Origin: Sporolactobacillus sp. THM7-7 | GTDB lineage: Bacteria; Bacillota; Bacilli; Bacillales; Sporolactobacillaceae | Direction: 5' to 3' | Length of the DNA: 64,000 nt | NCBI RefSeq assembly: GCF_004153225.1 | Contig: NZ_SEMB01000010.1 | Coordinates: forward strand, 36,539-100,538 | Notes under the pieces: model-generated | What the model saw: the letters and a program-made list of their open reading frames with translations, nothing else | What the model was told of the DNA's origin: nothing | Databases searched by the model: none | Shown: positions 27,160-36,367 of the stretch, piece by piece | How positions within the stretch are numbered: position 1 is the stretch's first letter | Layout of the letters: the number at the start of each line of letters is the position of its first letter | Program-made: the position numbers and the translations under genes

Positions 27160-28347
27160 TTAAATACGTGATGAATGAAAGGCGGTTTCCATCATTTTTT
27201 TTCTTTTTATTTGTTCCAGTTGAATCAGCAATAGGGCCAGCCCAATCAGTGAGAGCAAGGGCGCCGTCAGGGCGAGATAGTTTAACGGGAAGAAGGCGAC
27301 GGAAAGACCGCCGGCAAAAGCGCCTGACGCATTTCCCAGATTCATCGCCGATTGATTCAGTGTGCTGGACAAGGTCGGCGCCTGATCCGAGAAAACCATG
27401 CTGCGATATTGTAGGATGGGCGTTTGGGCAAAAGCAATAACCCCGAAAAGGAAAACAGCAAGAACCATCAAGGTTGGGTTATACTGAATCAGGAACAAAA
27501 ATACAAAAAAGACTTCCAAAATAACGAGAAGAGTGACGAGAGACGTGTTTAACCGCCAGTCCGCCAATCTCCCGCCGATCACATTTCCAATCGTTACACC
27601 GATCCCGAAAACGACGAGAGTCAAGGCGACGGCGTGTTCACTGAATCCGGTGACGTGGATGAGAACGGGTGAAACATAAGTGAAAAACGCGAACACGCTA
27701 CTGAAACTGAAGAGTGAAATGAGAAGCGTGATCCAGATTTGCCCGCCTTTTAAAGCCGTCAGTTCTTTAAGCAAAGTCGATTGCTGCTTTTGCTCGGTCT
27801 TCGGGACAAGAAAAAAGATGCCGAGAAGGGCGATGACTCCGATTATAGCGATAATGAAGAAACTTGCCCGCCAGCCTAATTGCTGGCCGATCAGAGTGCC
27901 AAACGGGACACCTAAAATGTTCGCAACCGTCAGTCCGGAAAACATCAGCGCCATGGCAGAGGCCTGCTTATTCTTTGGAACAAGGCTTGCCGCCATGATC
28001 GCACCAAGCCCAAAAAAGGACCCGTGCGCCAGTGCTGTGACCACCCGGCTTGTCATGAGCAGCCCGTAATTTGCGGCAAAAGCGGCAAATAAGTTGCCGA
28101 CACTGAAGATAGCCATCAGCAGCATAAGGACTTTTTTTCTGGATATACGATAAGTGGCCATAACGATCAGCGGGCCGCCGATGGCGACACTTAAAGCATA
28201 CCCTGTAATCAGCTGACCGGCCGCCGCAAGAGAAACGTGCAGATCGGCCGCGACATTAGGCAGCAATCCCATAATAACAAATTCGGTCATACCGATGGCG
28301 AAAGCACCGATAACCAGTGTCCAAAGTGAAAGCGGGTAAGTTTTCAT
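27160..28347 (-). CDS. MFS transporter, DHA1 family (AraJ/YdhP-like exporter)
   Basis: 395 residues, twelve predicted membrane segments. The N-terminus 'LVIGAFAIGMTEFVIMGLLP' and 'YALSVAIGGPL' are typical of the AraJ/YdhP/PbuE branch of drug:H+ antiporter-1 carriers, followed by the loop 'YRISRKKVLM'. Substrates in this branch range from sugars and purines to drugs, so specificity is open. The RBS GAAGGA lies rather far from the ATG. Divergent from tkt, with about 230 bases between the starts. Confidence 0.87.
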   Translation of the reverse strand: MKTYPLSLWTLVIGAFAIGMTEFVIMGLLPNVAADLHVSLAAAGQLITGYALSVAIGGPLIVMATYRISRKKVLMLLMAIFSVGNLFAAFAANYGLLMTSRVVTALAHGSFFGLGAIMAASLVPKNKQASAMALMFSGLTVANILGVPFGTLIGQQLGWRASFFIIAIIGVIALLGIFFLVPKTEQKQQSTLLKELTALKGGQIWITLLISLFSFSSVFAFFTYVSPVLIHVTGFSEHAVALTLVVFGIGVTIGNVIGGRLADWRLNTSLVTLLVILEVFFVFLFLIQYNPTLMVLAVFLFGVIAFAQTPILQYRSMVFSDQAPTLSSTLNQSAMNLGNASGAFAGGLSVAFFPLNYLALTAPLLSLIGLALLLIQLEQIKRKKMMETAFHSSRI

Positions 28348-28577
28348 TAGGCATTCAGTCCTTCACATATTTTATAAACAAAAAAATTTTAGCAAAAGAC
28401 GAGTAAATAATGAAATAAAATGCTCGTAAAATTTAAAGGATAGAAAACGCCTCGAAAACGTCTGAGGATTGAATCTTGCCATTGAAGTAGGTACACTGTA
28501 TATAGCTTCAATTATTTAGGAATGTGTGTGATGAAATACATGGTTTTCTTATCGATACAGTTGAGGAGATGGAAAAT

Positions 28578-30593
28578 ATGACAACAGCTCTGGAACAATT
28601 ATCGATCAACACGATCCGTACGCTGTCGATCGATGCGATTGAAAAGGCAAAGTCCGGGCATCCCGGGCTGCCAATGGGCGCGGCGCCGATGGCTTACACG
28701 CTGTGGGCGAAGGTGATGCGCCATAATCCGGCAAATCCGAAGTGGTTCAACCGCGACCGCTTTATCCTGTCCGCGGGGCACGGCTCGATGCTGCTTTACA
28801 GCCTGTTGCATCTGTTCCGTTACGACCTGCCTCTTGCGGAATTGAAACAGTTCCGCCAGTGGGGCAGCCGGACACCGGGGCACCCAGAATACGGACATAC
28901 GCCCGGCGTCGAGGCCACGACCGGTCCGCTCGGCCAGGGCATCGGCATGGCGGTCGGTATGGCGATGGCCGAGGCGCATCTGGCAGCCGTCTATAATCGG
29001 GACGAGTTCGAGGTTGTCCATCACCGGACTTACGCGCTATGCGGGGACGGCGATCTGATGGAGGGCGTGGCGAGCGAAGCCGCTTCGCTCGCCGGACGGC
29101 TGAAACTCGGCCGGCTCGTTGTGCTCTATGACTCGAACAACGTGTCCCTGGACGGCCGGCTGGACCAGTCGTTCACAGAAGACGTGCGCGGGCGCTTCGC
29201 ATCCTATGGCTGGCAGACGCTGCTCGTGGAAGATGGCAATGACGTGGACGCCATGAAACAAGCTTTGGATGAAGCCGGTCGGGATGAAACGCGGCCGACG
29301 CTGATCGAAGTGCGCACGACGATCGGTTACGGAGCGCCGGGCGTGGCCGGGACGAACAAGGTGCACGGCAATCCGCTCGGGGAAGAGGTGGCCGCCGCGG
29401 CGAAAGAGGCGTACGGCTGGACTTATGAACCGTTCTTTGTTCCAGAAGAGGTTCGGGATCATTTCAAGGCGCTGGCGGAAGTTGGCCGCCGGGCGGAGGC
29501 GGCCTGGAACGAGACTTTCACCGACTATGAAAAAGCTTATCCGGAGCTTGCCGCCGAGCTGAAAGCAGCCATAGACGGACAGCTCCCCGAAGGCTATGCA
29601 TCCCGGCTGCCGGTGTACGAAGCGGGGGAGAAGAAAGCGACCCGCCAGAGTTCGGGAGAAGTAATCAACGCCCTGGCGCAGACGGTGCCGACGCTGTTCG
29701 GCGGCGCGGCGGATCTGGCCTCCTCGACGAAGACCACGATAGCGGACGGGGGCGACTTCCTGCCGGAGAATTACCGCGGCCGGAACATCTGGTTCGGCGT
29801 CCGGGAATTCGCCATGACGGCGGCTGTCAATGGCATGGCGCTGCACGGGGGCGTGATTCCCTTCGCGGCAACGTTCTTCACCTTTTCGGACTACGCTAAG
29901 CCGGCCATCCGACTGGCGGCGCTGATGGGCATCCCCTCGATCTTTGTCTTTACGCACGATTCCATCGCGGTCGGCGAGGACGGGCCGACCCATGAACCGA
30001 TTGAACAACTTGCCGGATTACGGGCGATTCCAAATCTGACGGTGCTGCGCCCGGCGGACGGCAATGAAGTTCGGGAGGCCTGGAAAGTAGCTGTGACCAG
30101 TAAAAACCGCCCGACGGCGCTTGTTTTGACTCGTCAAGGGGTTGAAACCCTCAAAGGCGAAGCGGATGGGGCTCCGGAAGGCGTCCAAAGAGGCGGCTAC
30201 ATTGTGAGTGAGGCACAGGGCAGCCGTCCGGAAGGCATCCTGATCGCGACCGGTTCGGAGGTTGCGCTCGCCGCCGCGGCACAGAAGCAGCTGGAGAAGG
30301 ACGGCATTGCGGTCCGCGTCGTCAGCCTGCCGTCGTGGGAGCTGTTCCGCAAGCAGCCTCAGGATTACCGGGAACAGGTGCTCCCGCCGGAGATCACGGC
30401 CCGAGTCGGGATCGAGATGGCGGCGTCCCTTGGCTGGCATGAATTTATCGGTCCGGCCGGCGCCCTCGTCACGATCGACCGTTTCGGCGCTTCCGCTCCC
30501 GGGGGCACGGTGACGAAAGAATACGGCTTTACCGTGGAAGAGGTCGCTGGAAAAATGAGAAAACTCGTGAAAAGTCAAAAAATTGCAGAATAA
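28578..30593 (+). CDS. tkt: Transketolase
   Basis: 671 residues. TPP site '[18 protein letters not shown]' (GDG...), '[13 protein letters not shown]' and '[16 protein letters not shown]' are intact, and the pyrimidine domain has '[19 protein letters not shown]'. It moves two-carbon units in the non-oxidative pentose phosphate pathway. ATG 28578 (MTTALEQL) has GAGGAG at nine bases; ATG 28569 is adjacent to the RBS. By eye the gene is clearly richer in G and C at third positions than its neighbours, which may reflect high expression or a separate history. In B. subtilis tkt lies next to yneA/yneF; here those are 6 kb away. Confidence 0.97.
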   Translation: MTTALEQLSINTIRTLSIDAIEKAKSGHPGLPMGAAPMAYTLWAKVMRHNPANPKWFNRDRFILSAGHGSMLLYSLLHLFRYDLPLAELKQFRQWGSRTPGHPEYGHTPGVEATTGPLGQGIGMAVGMAMAEAHLAAVYNRDEFEVVHHRTYALCGDGDLMEGVASEAASLAGRLKLGRLVVLYDSNNVSLDGRLDQSFTEDVRGRFASYGWQTLLVEDGNDVDAMKQALDEAGRDETRPTLIEVRTTIGYGAPGVAGTNKVHGNPLGEEVAAAAKEAYGWTYEPFFVPEEVRDHFKALAEVGRRAEAAWNETFTDYEKAYPELAAELKAAIDGQLPEGYASRLPVYEAGEKKATRQSSGEVINALAQTVPTLFGGAADLASSTKTTIADGGDFLPENYRGRNIWFGVREFAMTAAVNGMALHGGVIPFAATFFTFSDYAKPAIRLAALMGIPSIFVFTHDSIAVGEDGPTHEPIEQLAGLRAIPNLTVLRPADGNEVREAWKVAVTSKNRPTALVLTRQGVETLKGEADGAPEGVQRGGYIVSEAQGSRPEGILIATGSEVALAAAAQKQLEKDGIAVRVVSLPSWELFRKQPQDYREQVLPPEITARVGIEMAASLGWHEFIGPAGALVTIDRFGASAPGGTVTKEYGFTVEEVAGKMRKLVKSQKIAE

Positions 30594-30609
30594 CTAAGGA
30601 AAAAGAAAG

Positions 30610-30653
30610 TGGGACGAACATTTGCCGAAGCCGGCCACGTTCGTCCCTTTTTA
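30610..30653 (+). terminator. Terminator after tkt
   Basis: GGGACGAAC (30611-30619) pairs perfectly with GTTCGTCCC (30639-30647), followed by TTTTT. Confidence 0.88.
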
Positions 30654-30689
30654 TACTTTCGATCCGATATATTTCCCAATCCGGACATT

Positions 30690-30836
30690 TTTTACAAACT
30701 CTCATCATTCGGTTAACGTTTGCTTAAACAAAAAATGGTAACCTTTGTGTTGTAAGGCCATTGCAAGGCCCCCTGTTTTTAATCAACCCAACACTTCATT
30801 ATTTTGAGACCTTATTCTAAGGGTCTCTCTTTTTAT
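30690..30836 (+). ncRNA. Possible small RNA between tkt and pox
   Basis: After the tkt terminator a second intrinsic terminator, GAGACCTTA/TAAGGGTCTC (30806-30827) with a T-rich tail, closes a stretch that has no open reading frame. Ahead of it is a GGCC-rich hairpin and a C-run (GGCCCCCTG, near 30768-30776), the kind of unpaired C-rich segment found in Firmicutes small RNAs. A promoter is only weakly seen (TTTACA at 30691 with 17 bases to TAACGT). This is suggestive, not proven. Confidence 0.3.
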
Positions 30837-30914
30837 TGAGAGAAAGAGGGAAGCCATTTCAACCGGGCCGGGACAGTTTTATGGTACGTACGAAAGGTGC
30901 CTGTCCAGGAATCA

Positions 30915-30958
30915 TAAAAAAGCCTTCAGCCAGTGGGCGACTGGCTGAAGGCTTTTAC
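30915..30958 (-). terminator. Terminator of pyruvate oxidase gene
   Basis: A long perfect stem, AAAAGCCTTCAGCCAG with CTGGCTGAAGGCTTTT, with A/T tracts on both sides; active on the minus strand just after the pox stop and potentially on both. Confidence 0.88.
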
Positions 30959-30977
30959 ATTGACGCTTGCCTGTTTC

Positions 30978-32708
30978 TTACAGAAAACGTCTGACAAGGG
31001 TTTTCATCGGCGGCATTTTCTCAAGTTTTTGATGTTCCTTGATTGATTTAGAAGTGTATTTGGCATACCCTTTCGCTTCATCCATGACGATTTTTCCAGG
31101 AAGCGGAGCTGCATTAACATCAACTTCTACGTCGAGAAGAACGGGAACATCGGAAGCTTTTGCTTCTTCAAACGCAGGCTGCAATTCTTCATATTTTGTC
31201 ACGCGGATTCCTTTTCCGCCACAAGCCTCGGCAAATTTGGCGTAATCAATGTCGCCAAAGTCAACGGCATATTTCAACTGGCCGGCAGCCTGCTGCTCAT
31301 ACTTGATGAATGCCAATTGTCTATTATTGAGAACAACGACAACCATCGGCATTTTATAGTGAACCGCGGTCACAAAGTCCTGCATAACCATCGAGAAAGC
31401 ACCGTCGCCGGTAATGACGATGGCCTGACGGTTCGGGAAAGCATGCTTGGCGGCGATGGCCCCCGGAAGGCCGCAGCCCATCGTTCCGAGCCATGCCGAG
31501 ACGATAAAGTCCTGATTCTCTCTAAGTTTAAGATAGCGCGTCGACCAAACCGTCGATGTGCCAACGTCTACAGAGTATATGGTATCGTCTTCCGAAATGG
31601 ATTCAATCGCGGCCATCAGGGCTTCAGGAGCGATCGGGGTCTTCTTGTTGCCCTGCTCTTCTTCCATCCATTTCCACCATTTTCCCATTTTATTCTGGCA
31701 TGTTTTCAGGAAAGGACGATCGGAAACCGGTGTCGTATGCTCATTAAGGTAAGCGAGCGCCTGAGCGGCGTCGCCGACAACGCCGACCGTAACCGAGTAG
31801 CGTTTTCCGATTCTGACAGGATTAATGTCAATCTGAACACATTTTGCGCCTTCCGGCAGGTAGGCGGCATATGGATAATCGGTTCCAACCATAATCAGAA
31901 GATCCGCGCTTTTCATTGCCTCATAAGCCGGCTTTGTTCCGATTTTGCCGATGTTTCCAAGAAAATTCGGATGAGCGTCGGGAAGGGCGCCTTTTCCCGG
32001 CAAAGTGACGCAGACCGGAGCGGAAATACGTTCGGCAAAGGCCTTGAGTTCCTTTCTCGCGCCTTTTGCGCCGACACCGGCAAGAATAACCGGATTATTT
32101 GCCTGATTAATCAGCGCCACGGCATCACTCAGATCACTCTCGATAAGCCCTGGCGTTTTCGTTTCGAAAAGGGTGGAAAGCTGGGGCGTGCTGTCAGAGA
32201 TCTCACCGAGCGCGATATCGTCCGGAATAGAAAGAACGGCAACGCCGCGTTCCTGATAAGCGGTACGAATCGCCTGATTAACAACGGCCGGGAAACTTTC
32301 CGCACTGGTGATTTCCTTGTTATAAACCGCAACGTCTTTAAACAATTCAACGGTGTCGACTTCTTGAAAATAATCTGTCCCTGTCAGTCTTGCGGGAATA
32401 TGGCCGACGAGAACCAGCATCGGCACGTGATCCATCTTGGCGTCATACATCCCGTTCATCAAGTGAATCGCGCCGGGACCGCCGATCGCCAGGCAAACAC
32501 CAATCTTGCCTGTCAGTTTCGTATACGCGGCAGCGGCCAATGATGCGACCTCTTCATGCCGGACCGTATAAAACTTGATCGCGTTTTCTTCTTTACGCAA
32601 GGCTTCAACCATCGTATTGATTGAATCGCCCGGGATACCATAAATATGATCGATACCCCATTTCTCGAACAGTTGAACGACTGCTTCGCTTGCCTTGATT
32701 TTCCCCAT
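30978..32708 (-). CDS. pox: Pyruvate oxidase (TPP- and FAD-dependent)
   Basis: 576 residues of the POX/YdaP type. The PYR domain has 'WGIDHIYGIPGDSINTMVEAL' type sequence and catalytic glutamate in 'RHEEVASLAAAAY'; the PP domain has 'GDGAFSMVMQDF' and ends its metal motif at 'VVLNN'. Such enzymes oxidise pyruvate to acetyl phosphate (lactic-acid-bacterial SpxB/Pox5, producing H2O2) or to acetate with quinone (PoxB). The length favours the YdaP/Pox group; I see no long amphipathic C-terminal helix typical of E. coli PoxB. The RBS AAGGAGG is nine bases from the ATG. A promoter with a CcpA site lies upstream. Confidence 0.92.
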   Translation of the reverse strand: MGKIKASEAVVQLFEKWGIDHIYGIPGDSINTMVEALRKEENAIKFYTVRHEEVASLAAAAYTKLTGKIGVCLAIGGPGAIHLMNGMYDAKMDHVPMLVLVGHIPARLTGTDYFQEVDTVELFKDVAVYNKEITSAESFPAVVNQAIRTAYQERGVAVLSIPDDIALGEISDSTPQLSTLFETKTPGLIESDLSDAVALINQANNPVILAGVGAKGARKELKAFAERISAPVCVTLPGKGALPDAHPNFLGNIGKIGTKPAYEAMKSADLLIMVGTDYPYAAYLPEGAKCVQIDINPVRIGKRYSVTVGVVGDAAQALAYLNEHTTPVSDRPFLKTCQNKMGKWWKWMEEEQGNKKTPIAPEALMAAIESISEDDTIYSVDVGTSTVWSTRYLKLRENQDFIVSAWLGTMGCGLPGAIAAKHAFPNRQAIVITGDGAFSMVMQDFVTAVHYKMPMVVVVLNNRQLAFIKYEQQAAGQLKYAVDFGDIDYAKFAEACGGKGIRVTKYEELQPAFEEAKASDVPVLLDVEVDVNAAPLPGKIVMDEAKGYAKYTSKSIKEHQKLEKMPPMKTLVRRFL

Positions 32709-32909
32709 AAAATAATTCCTCCTTCACTATTTTGAAGCTTCGTCTGACATCGTGTGTACTAAATGCCAGACTTTTTCTCTTTATGAATGTGACAATAAGG
32801 TGAACCATATACGTCTATTTTATGACTAATTTCCTAAAAAGGAAATGGTTTTGTTCGAACAAGTCAAGATTAATTAAAAAAAATTTTTCAGACGGACTTG
32901 CCACTGTTT

Positions 32910-32924
32910 TGGAAAACGTTTTCA
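32910..32924. promoter_or_regulatory. CcpA catabolite-responsive element (cre) of pox
   Basis: TGGAAAACGTTTTCA matches the cre consensus WTGNAANCGNWNNCW at 14 of 15 positions and its core is a perfect palindrome. It begins about 8 bases downstream of the pox -10 element, a location typical of repression by CcpA. Confidence 0.85.
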
Positions 32925-32931
32925 AAATCGT

Positions 32932-32960
32932 ATTATACCCGGCTGAAAACACTGTGTTAA
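32932..32960 (-). promoter_or_regulatory. SigA promoter of pox
   Basis: On the minus strand: TTAACA (32955-32960), a 17-base spacer and TATAAT (32932-32937). The -35 overlaps the last codons of the ubiB-like gene. The leader to pox is about 220 bases and contains the perfect palindrome TTGTTCGAACAA (32851-32862) and an ATTTCCT/AGGAAAT hairpin (32829-32846). Confidence 0.82.
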
Positions 32961-34633
32961 AATCTACCGGATCTGAAAATGGCAAGAACGACGAGAAAGA
33001 ACATAATCACGACGAAGGTTACCGCAATATCGAGAACCGGTATGTGGCTGATCAGAGGGCGCGAACCGAATGTTTCGCCAATGATCAGCGCGGCGAGGAT
33101 GATGCTGAAAGAAAGTAAAATAATACTGAACGAAATTCGGTTAGCCACACGGTCCAGTTTTGCGAGCAGCAAATCAAGCTGAGGCAAATCCATTTCGATG
33201 TGCGTTTCTCCATGGTACAGCCGCGACAGCGTTTTTTTTAGAAGCTCAGGAATTTTCACGCTGCTTTCCACAGCCCTTGAAAAACTTTTAAAGATTCTTT
33301 CAGACACTTTTTCCGGATTGAAACGCTCCAGGAAAAGTCTGTGACCATACGGCTCAGCAAGTTCAAGGATGCTTATCCGGTTATCCAGACGTGTGATGAT
33401 TCCTTCAAGCGTAATCAGCGCCTTGCCCATTAAAGTGTAGTTTTTTGGAATTTTGATATGATGTTTTTTCGTAATGTGAAAAATGTCCGCGATCACTCTG
33501 CCGATATGGACTTCTTTAAAGGGGAGATCATAATACTTGTCGCGGAGCAGCTCGAGATCGGTTTTAAATTGGTGCTCGTCCAGATGCACTGGTCTGGGAG
33601 ACATGAGAAAAACGGTTTTCGATAAAAGATCAATATCTCCCTTCATTAAACCAATGATCAAATTGGCAAAGTTTACCTTCATTTCTTCACTGAATATGCC
33701 TACCTGCCCGAAATCAATATAGGCAATTTTATTACCGGAGAAAAAGATCAGATTTCCGGGGTGAGGATCACCGTGGAAGACGCCGGCGACGAGCGCCTGA
33801 TCAAGAAAAGAGCGGACAAGCCGCTCGGAGATCTTTTTTTTATCAAAGCCCTCGGCATTTGAGTGGAAAAGATCGCTGCATTTCACTCCGCGAATATACT
33901 CGAGTGTGAGCAGCTGATCAGAAGAATAGTTCCAGTAAACTTTCGGAATGATAATATATTCATTATTTTTAAAATAACGATAGAGCTTATCGGTATGGCG
34001 TCCTTCCCGGAAATAATCCATTTCACTTCGAATCGCCACGGAAAACTCATCCACAATGTCTTTGATCTGGAATTCTTTTGCCCAATCGTAGCGTTTTTCA
34101 ACAAGTTCGGCAAGGTCTCGGAGAATATCCACGTCGTTGCTGACAATGGTTTCGATATTGGGACGCCGGATTTTGACGACCACCTCTTCACCGGTTTTCA
34201 AAACGGCGCGGTGGGCCTGTGCGATAGAAGCTGCGGCGAGACATTGCTCGTCAAACTCGGCGAACACTTCGCCGACCGGCGCGCCAAATTCGTCCTGAAT
34301 AATGGATTGAATCACGTCGAAATCAATCGGAGTGACTTTGTCCTGAAGATTACGGAGTTCGTAGGCGATGGATTCGGGAATGATATCCGTTCTTAAACTA
34401 AGCAGCTGTCCGAGTTTGATAAAAGTAGGGCCCAATTCCTCGAACATCTGGCGGATTCTCCGCCCGACCGGTTTTGACTCGCCTCTTCCGGTAAAATCGG
34501 AGATCATCTGTTTCGGCAGAGACAAAAGGTGAATCAGGCCTACATCCTTTACAATATAGCCGAAGCCGTACTTAACCAGGACGGCAACAATTTCTCGATA
34601 TCGTTTCATGTGGCGTAGACGTTTTCTAATCAT
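32957..34633 (-). CDS. UbiB/ABC1-family atypical protein kinase-like membrane protein
   Basis: 558 residues. Hallmarks of the family are visible: the KxGQ motif 'FIKLGQLLSLRTD', the A-rich loop 'AAASIAQAH', the ATP lysine in 'VVVKIRRP', the catalytic 'HGDPHPGN' and 'YIDFGQVG' (DFG). Two membrane segments close the protein (about residues 495-525 and 530-555). Family members support isoprenoid quinone synthesis or function; Bacillales use menaquinone, so the role here is not fixed. ATG 34633 (MIRKRLRH) avoids overlap with the upstream gene and has GGGTG eight bases ahead. Probably co-transcribed with the phasin-like gene 20 bases upstream. Confidence 0.9.
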   Translation of the reverse strand: MIRKRLRHMKRYREIVAVLVKYGFGYIVKDVGLIHLLSLPKQMISDFTGRGESKPVGRRIRQMFEELGPTFIKLGQLLSLRTDIIPESIAYELRNLQDKVTPIDFDVIQSIIQDEFGAPVGEVFAEFDEQCLAAASIAQAHRAVLKTGEEVVVKIRRPNIETIVSNDVDILRDLAELVEKRYDWAKEFQIKDIVDEFSVAIRSEMDYFREGRHTDKLYRYFKNNEYIIIPKVYWNYSSDQLLTLEYIRGVKCSDLFHSNAEGFDKKKISERLVRSFLDQALVAGVFHGDPHPGNLIFFSGNKIAYIDFGQVGIFSEEMKVNFANLIIGLMKGDIDLLSKTVFLMSPRPVHLDEHQFKTDLELLRDKYYDLPFKEVHIGRVIADIFHITKKHHIKIPKNYTLMGKALITLEGIITRLDNRISILELAEPYGHRLFLERFNPEKVSERIFKSFSRAVESSVKIPELLKKTLSRLYHGETHIEMDLPQLDLLLAKLDRVANRISFSIILLSFSIILAALIIGETFGSRPLISHIPVLDIAVTFVVIMFFLVVLAIFRSGRF

Positions 34634-34652
34634 GAATGTCACCCGGCCGCGG

Positions 34653-34988
34653 TTATTTTTCTGTATTTGTTTCATTTTCACCCGTCTGTTCGTTTTTGTA
34701 CAGCCGGGCCTCCAATGCGTCGACTCTCGCTTTCAGGGTGTTATATTCGTTCAGGCTCACAAAACCCAGTTCCTGAATCGCTTCTTTAATCTCTTCTTTG
34801 AGTTCGCTTTGCCACTGTTCTTTTTTGTATTTTCCTTTATCACTGAGGGTATTAAGATAGGACTGTGTTTCTTCAGCAGCCGCACTTCCGCTTTTGGAGA
34901 GATCATTTAAGATTTTATCTGCTTTTTCTTTACTGGCGACTGTCGCACCCAAACCAATCAGGAACCCCTTTTTTATCCAATCGTTCAT
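34653..34988 (-). CDS. Phasin-like coiled-coil protein
   Basis: 111 residues starting MNDWIKKGFLIGLGATVASK. A short hydrophobic N-terminal segment is followed by a charged helical region and a C-terminal heptad-like stretch ('YNTLKARVDALEARL'). This architecture matches proteins annotated as polyhydroxyalkanoate synthesis regulator phasin that commonly sit next to UbiB-like genes in Firmicutes. No PHA synthase is present here, so the function is likely tied to the UbiB partner. ATG 34988 has GGAGGG seven bases upstream. Confidence 0.8.
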   Translation of the reverse strand: MNDWIKKGFLIGLGATVASKEKADKILNDLSKSGSAAAEETQSYLNTLSDKGKYKKEQWQSELKEEIKEAIQELGFVSLNEYNTLKARVDALEARLYKNEQTGENETNTEK

Positions 34989-35226
34989 TCTCTGTCCCTC
35001 CATACTTCTTTTCTTTATTTTATACAAAATTCCCGAAGGTGTATACTTATTACTTATCGTTCGGCAGAAAGGCGTTCGGTTCTCCCCGATCCGCTGAGCG
35101 GAGTAAGCGAGGAGACTGCTTTTGAATGAGAGGGGGAGGAGAGCCCGTAATATAAGAAAAACCGGATGGAAACAACACAACATGTGGTTCCCCCGGCTGT
35201 CTTCGGTCCAAAAAAGTGCTCGTTTA

Positions 35227-35835
35227 TTATATTGATCGGTAAACACCGACGACTTTACCGAGAATGGTGCAATTATCCAGAAGTATCGGCGACATAGCCG
35301 GATTTTCAGGCTGAAGGCGGACATGATCCGCTTCTTTAAAAAAGCGTTTGACGGTCGCTTCGTTTTCTTCGGTCATAGCAACAACGATTTCGCCGTTTTC
35401 CGCTGTGCTCTGCTGACGCACGATCACTTTGTCTCCGTCGAGTATACCGGCGTTAATCATACTGTCCCCGGAGACGTTCAGAATAAAGACCTCATCCTCG
35501 TCAACGAGCGAACGGGGCACCGGAAAATACTCTTCAATATTTTCTACAGCGCTGATCGGCAAACCGGCTGTCACCTTGCCAATAACCGGAACCGGAACTG
35601 CTTTTTCCCTGTAAATGTCGCCGTCATGATCCAGAACCTCGATGGCGCGCGGTTTGGTCGGATCGCGGCGAATTAAACCTTTCTTCTCTAGCCGCGCCAG
35701 GTGGCCGTGAACGGTTGAGCTGGATGCCAGTCCAACCGCGTCGCAGATTTCGCGTACCGAAGGGGGGTACCCTTTTGTCGCCACTTCATGCTTGATGAAG
35801 TCCAATATAGATTGCTGTCGATTCGAAAGTTTCAT
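35227..35835 (-). CDS. lexA: SOS repressor LexA
   Basis: 202 residues. Winged-helix N-domain ('[29 protein letters not shown]' region), the self-cleavage site A90-G91 in 'VTAGLPI', and the serine-lysine dyad S125 ('SGDSMINAG') and K163 ('ATVKRFF'). It represses the SOS regulon and cleaves itself when stimulated by RecA filaments. The RBS AAAAAGGAG precedes the ATG. Divergent from yneA with LexA boxes in the shared region, giving autoregulation. Confidence 0.97.
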   Translation of the reverse strand: MKLSNRQQSILDFIKHEVATKGYPPSVREICDAVGLASSSTVHGHLARLEKKGLIRRDPTKPRAIEVLDHDGDIYREKAVPVPVIGKVTAGLPISAVENIEEYFPVPRSLVDEDEVFILNVSGDSMINAGILDGDKVIVRQQSTAENGEIVVAMTEENEATVKRFFKEADHVRLQPENPAMSPILLDNCTILGKVVGVYRSI

Positions 35836-35868
35836 ATTCTTGCTCCTTTTTCCTCCTCATTTTACTTT

Positions 35869-35943
35869 ATTATATCATTCCCTTCATTCAGACACAAACA
35901 TTCGTTCGAACCCGTTGACACAAATGTTTGTTCGTGTTATGAT
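35869..35943. promoter_or_regulatory. Divergent lexA/yneA promoters with two LexA boxes
   Basis: Box 1, CAAACATTCGTTCG (35895-35908), and box 2, CAAATGTTTGTTCG (35921-35934), fit the CGAAC-N4-GTTCG consensus with one or two changes in one half. The yneA promoter is TTGACA (35915-35920), 17 bases, TATGAT (35938-35943), with box 2 inside its spacer. The lexA promoter on the minus strand is TTGTGT (35892-35897), 17 bases, TATAAT (35869-35874), with box 1 touching its -35. Confidence 0.88.
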
Positions 35944-36004
35944 TTTTTTGCGAACAGATATTCCTAAGAATATATATTCCCTTATGGGGTCAGGAGGGCT
36001 GAAA

Positions 36005-36322
36005 ATGGATGAAGGTCGGAAGAATAAAGCAAATGGTGTGATTTTTGTCGTTTTATTTTTTCTTCTAGTCGTTGCCTTGTTTTTAGCCGTTACGAAAAAT
36101 GTGACTGCCGACAATAATTACCGAATCATTAAAGTCAAACAGGGAGATACGTTATGGTCTATTGCCCGCCAATATCAGGATAAAAATACACAATTAACCG
36201 AAGCAGGCTTTGTCAAGTGGGTGGAAAGGGAGAACGGTATCAGCCGGGAAAACATTAAAGCCGACGCAAAATTGAAGATCCCAGTCCTTAAATCATCGGA
36301 CTTAAGCCAAAATGGAAAATAA
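36005..36322 (+). CDS. yneA: SOS cell division suppressor YneA
   Basis: 105 residues, the same length as B. subtilis YneA, which blocks septation during DNA damage. A membrane segment at residues 11-30 (VIFVVLFFLLVVALFLAV) is followed by a LysM domain ('IIKVKQGDTLWSIARQY') that faces outside. The RBS CAGGAGGG lies before ATG 36005; the longer frame overlaps lexA and is rejected. Control by LexA is clear from the operators in its promoter. The usual partners yneB and ynzC are missing downstream. Confidence 0.95.
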   Translation: MDEGRKNKANGVIFVVLFFLLVVALFLAVTKNVTADNNYRIIKVKQGDTLWSIARQYQDKNTQLTEAGFVKWVERENGISRENIKADAKLKIPVLKSSDLSQNGK

Positions 36323-36353
36323 ACATCTTGTGGTTGGCAGGATGTTTTTTTTA
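36321..36353 (+). terminator. Terminator after yneA
   Basis: AACATC pairs with GATGTT, followed by eight T. The -35 of the next transcription unit (36334-36339) lies inside this hairpin. Confidence 0.75.
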
Positions 36354-36362
36354 TGCTATACT
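36334..36362 (+). promoter_or_regulatory. Near-consensus promoter of the RNA gene at 36.37 kb
   Basis: TTGGCA (36334-36339), exactly 17 bases, and TATACT (36357-36362) with an extended -10 TGC directly before it. Confidence 0.82.
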
Positions 36363-36367
36363 GTTAT

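Noticed and set aside
29037-30008. Long minus-strand frame (323 codons) opposite tkt
   Set aside because: High GC at third positions of tkt removes stops on the opposite strand; the translation is low-complexity, rich in R and Q, with no RBS.
30700-30735. cre-like sequence near GGTTAACGTTTGCTT
   Set aside because: The base between AA and CG required by the cre consensus is missing, and no gene starts downstream on the plus strand.
31317-32543. 408-codon plus-strand frame opposite pox
   Set aside because: Antisense shadow of a well-supported enzyme gene; no start signal, no recognisable domain.
35090-35130. Possible third copy of the dispersed repeat (GCGGAGTAAGCGAGGAGACTG)
   Set aside because: Only a short GC-rich similarity; the GTTGATT/AATCAAC arms and the GACCCCGCAG block are absent.
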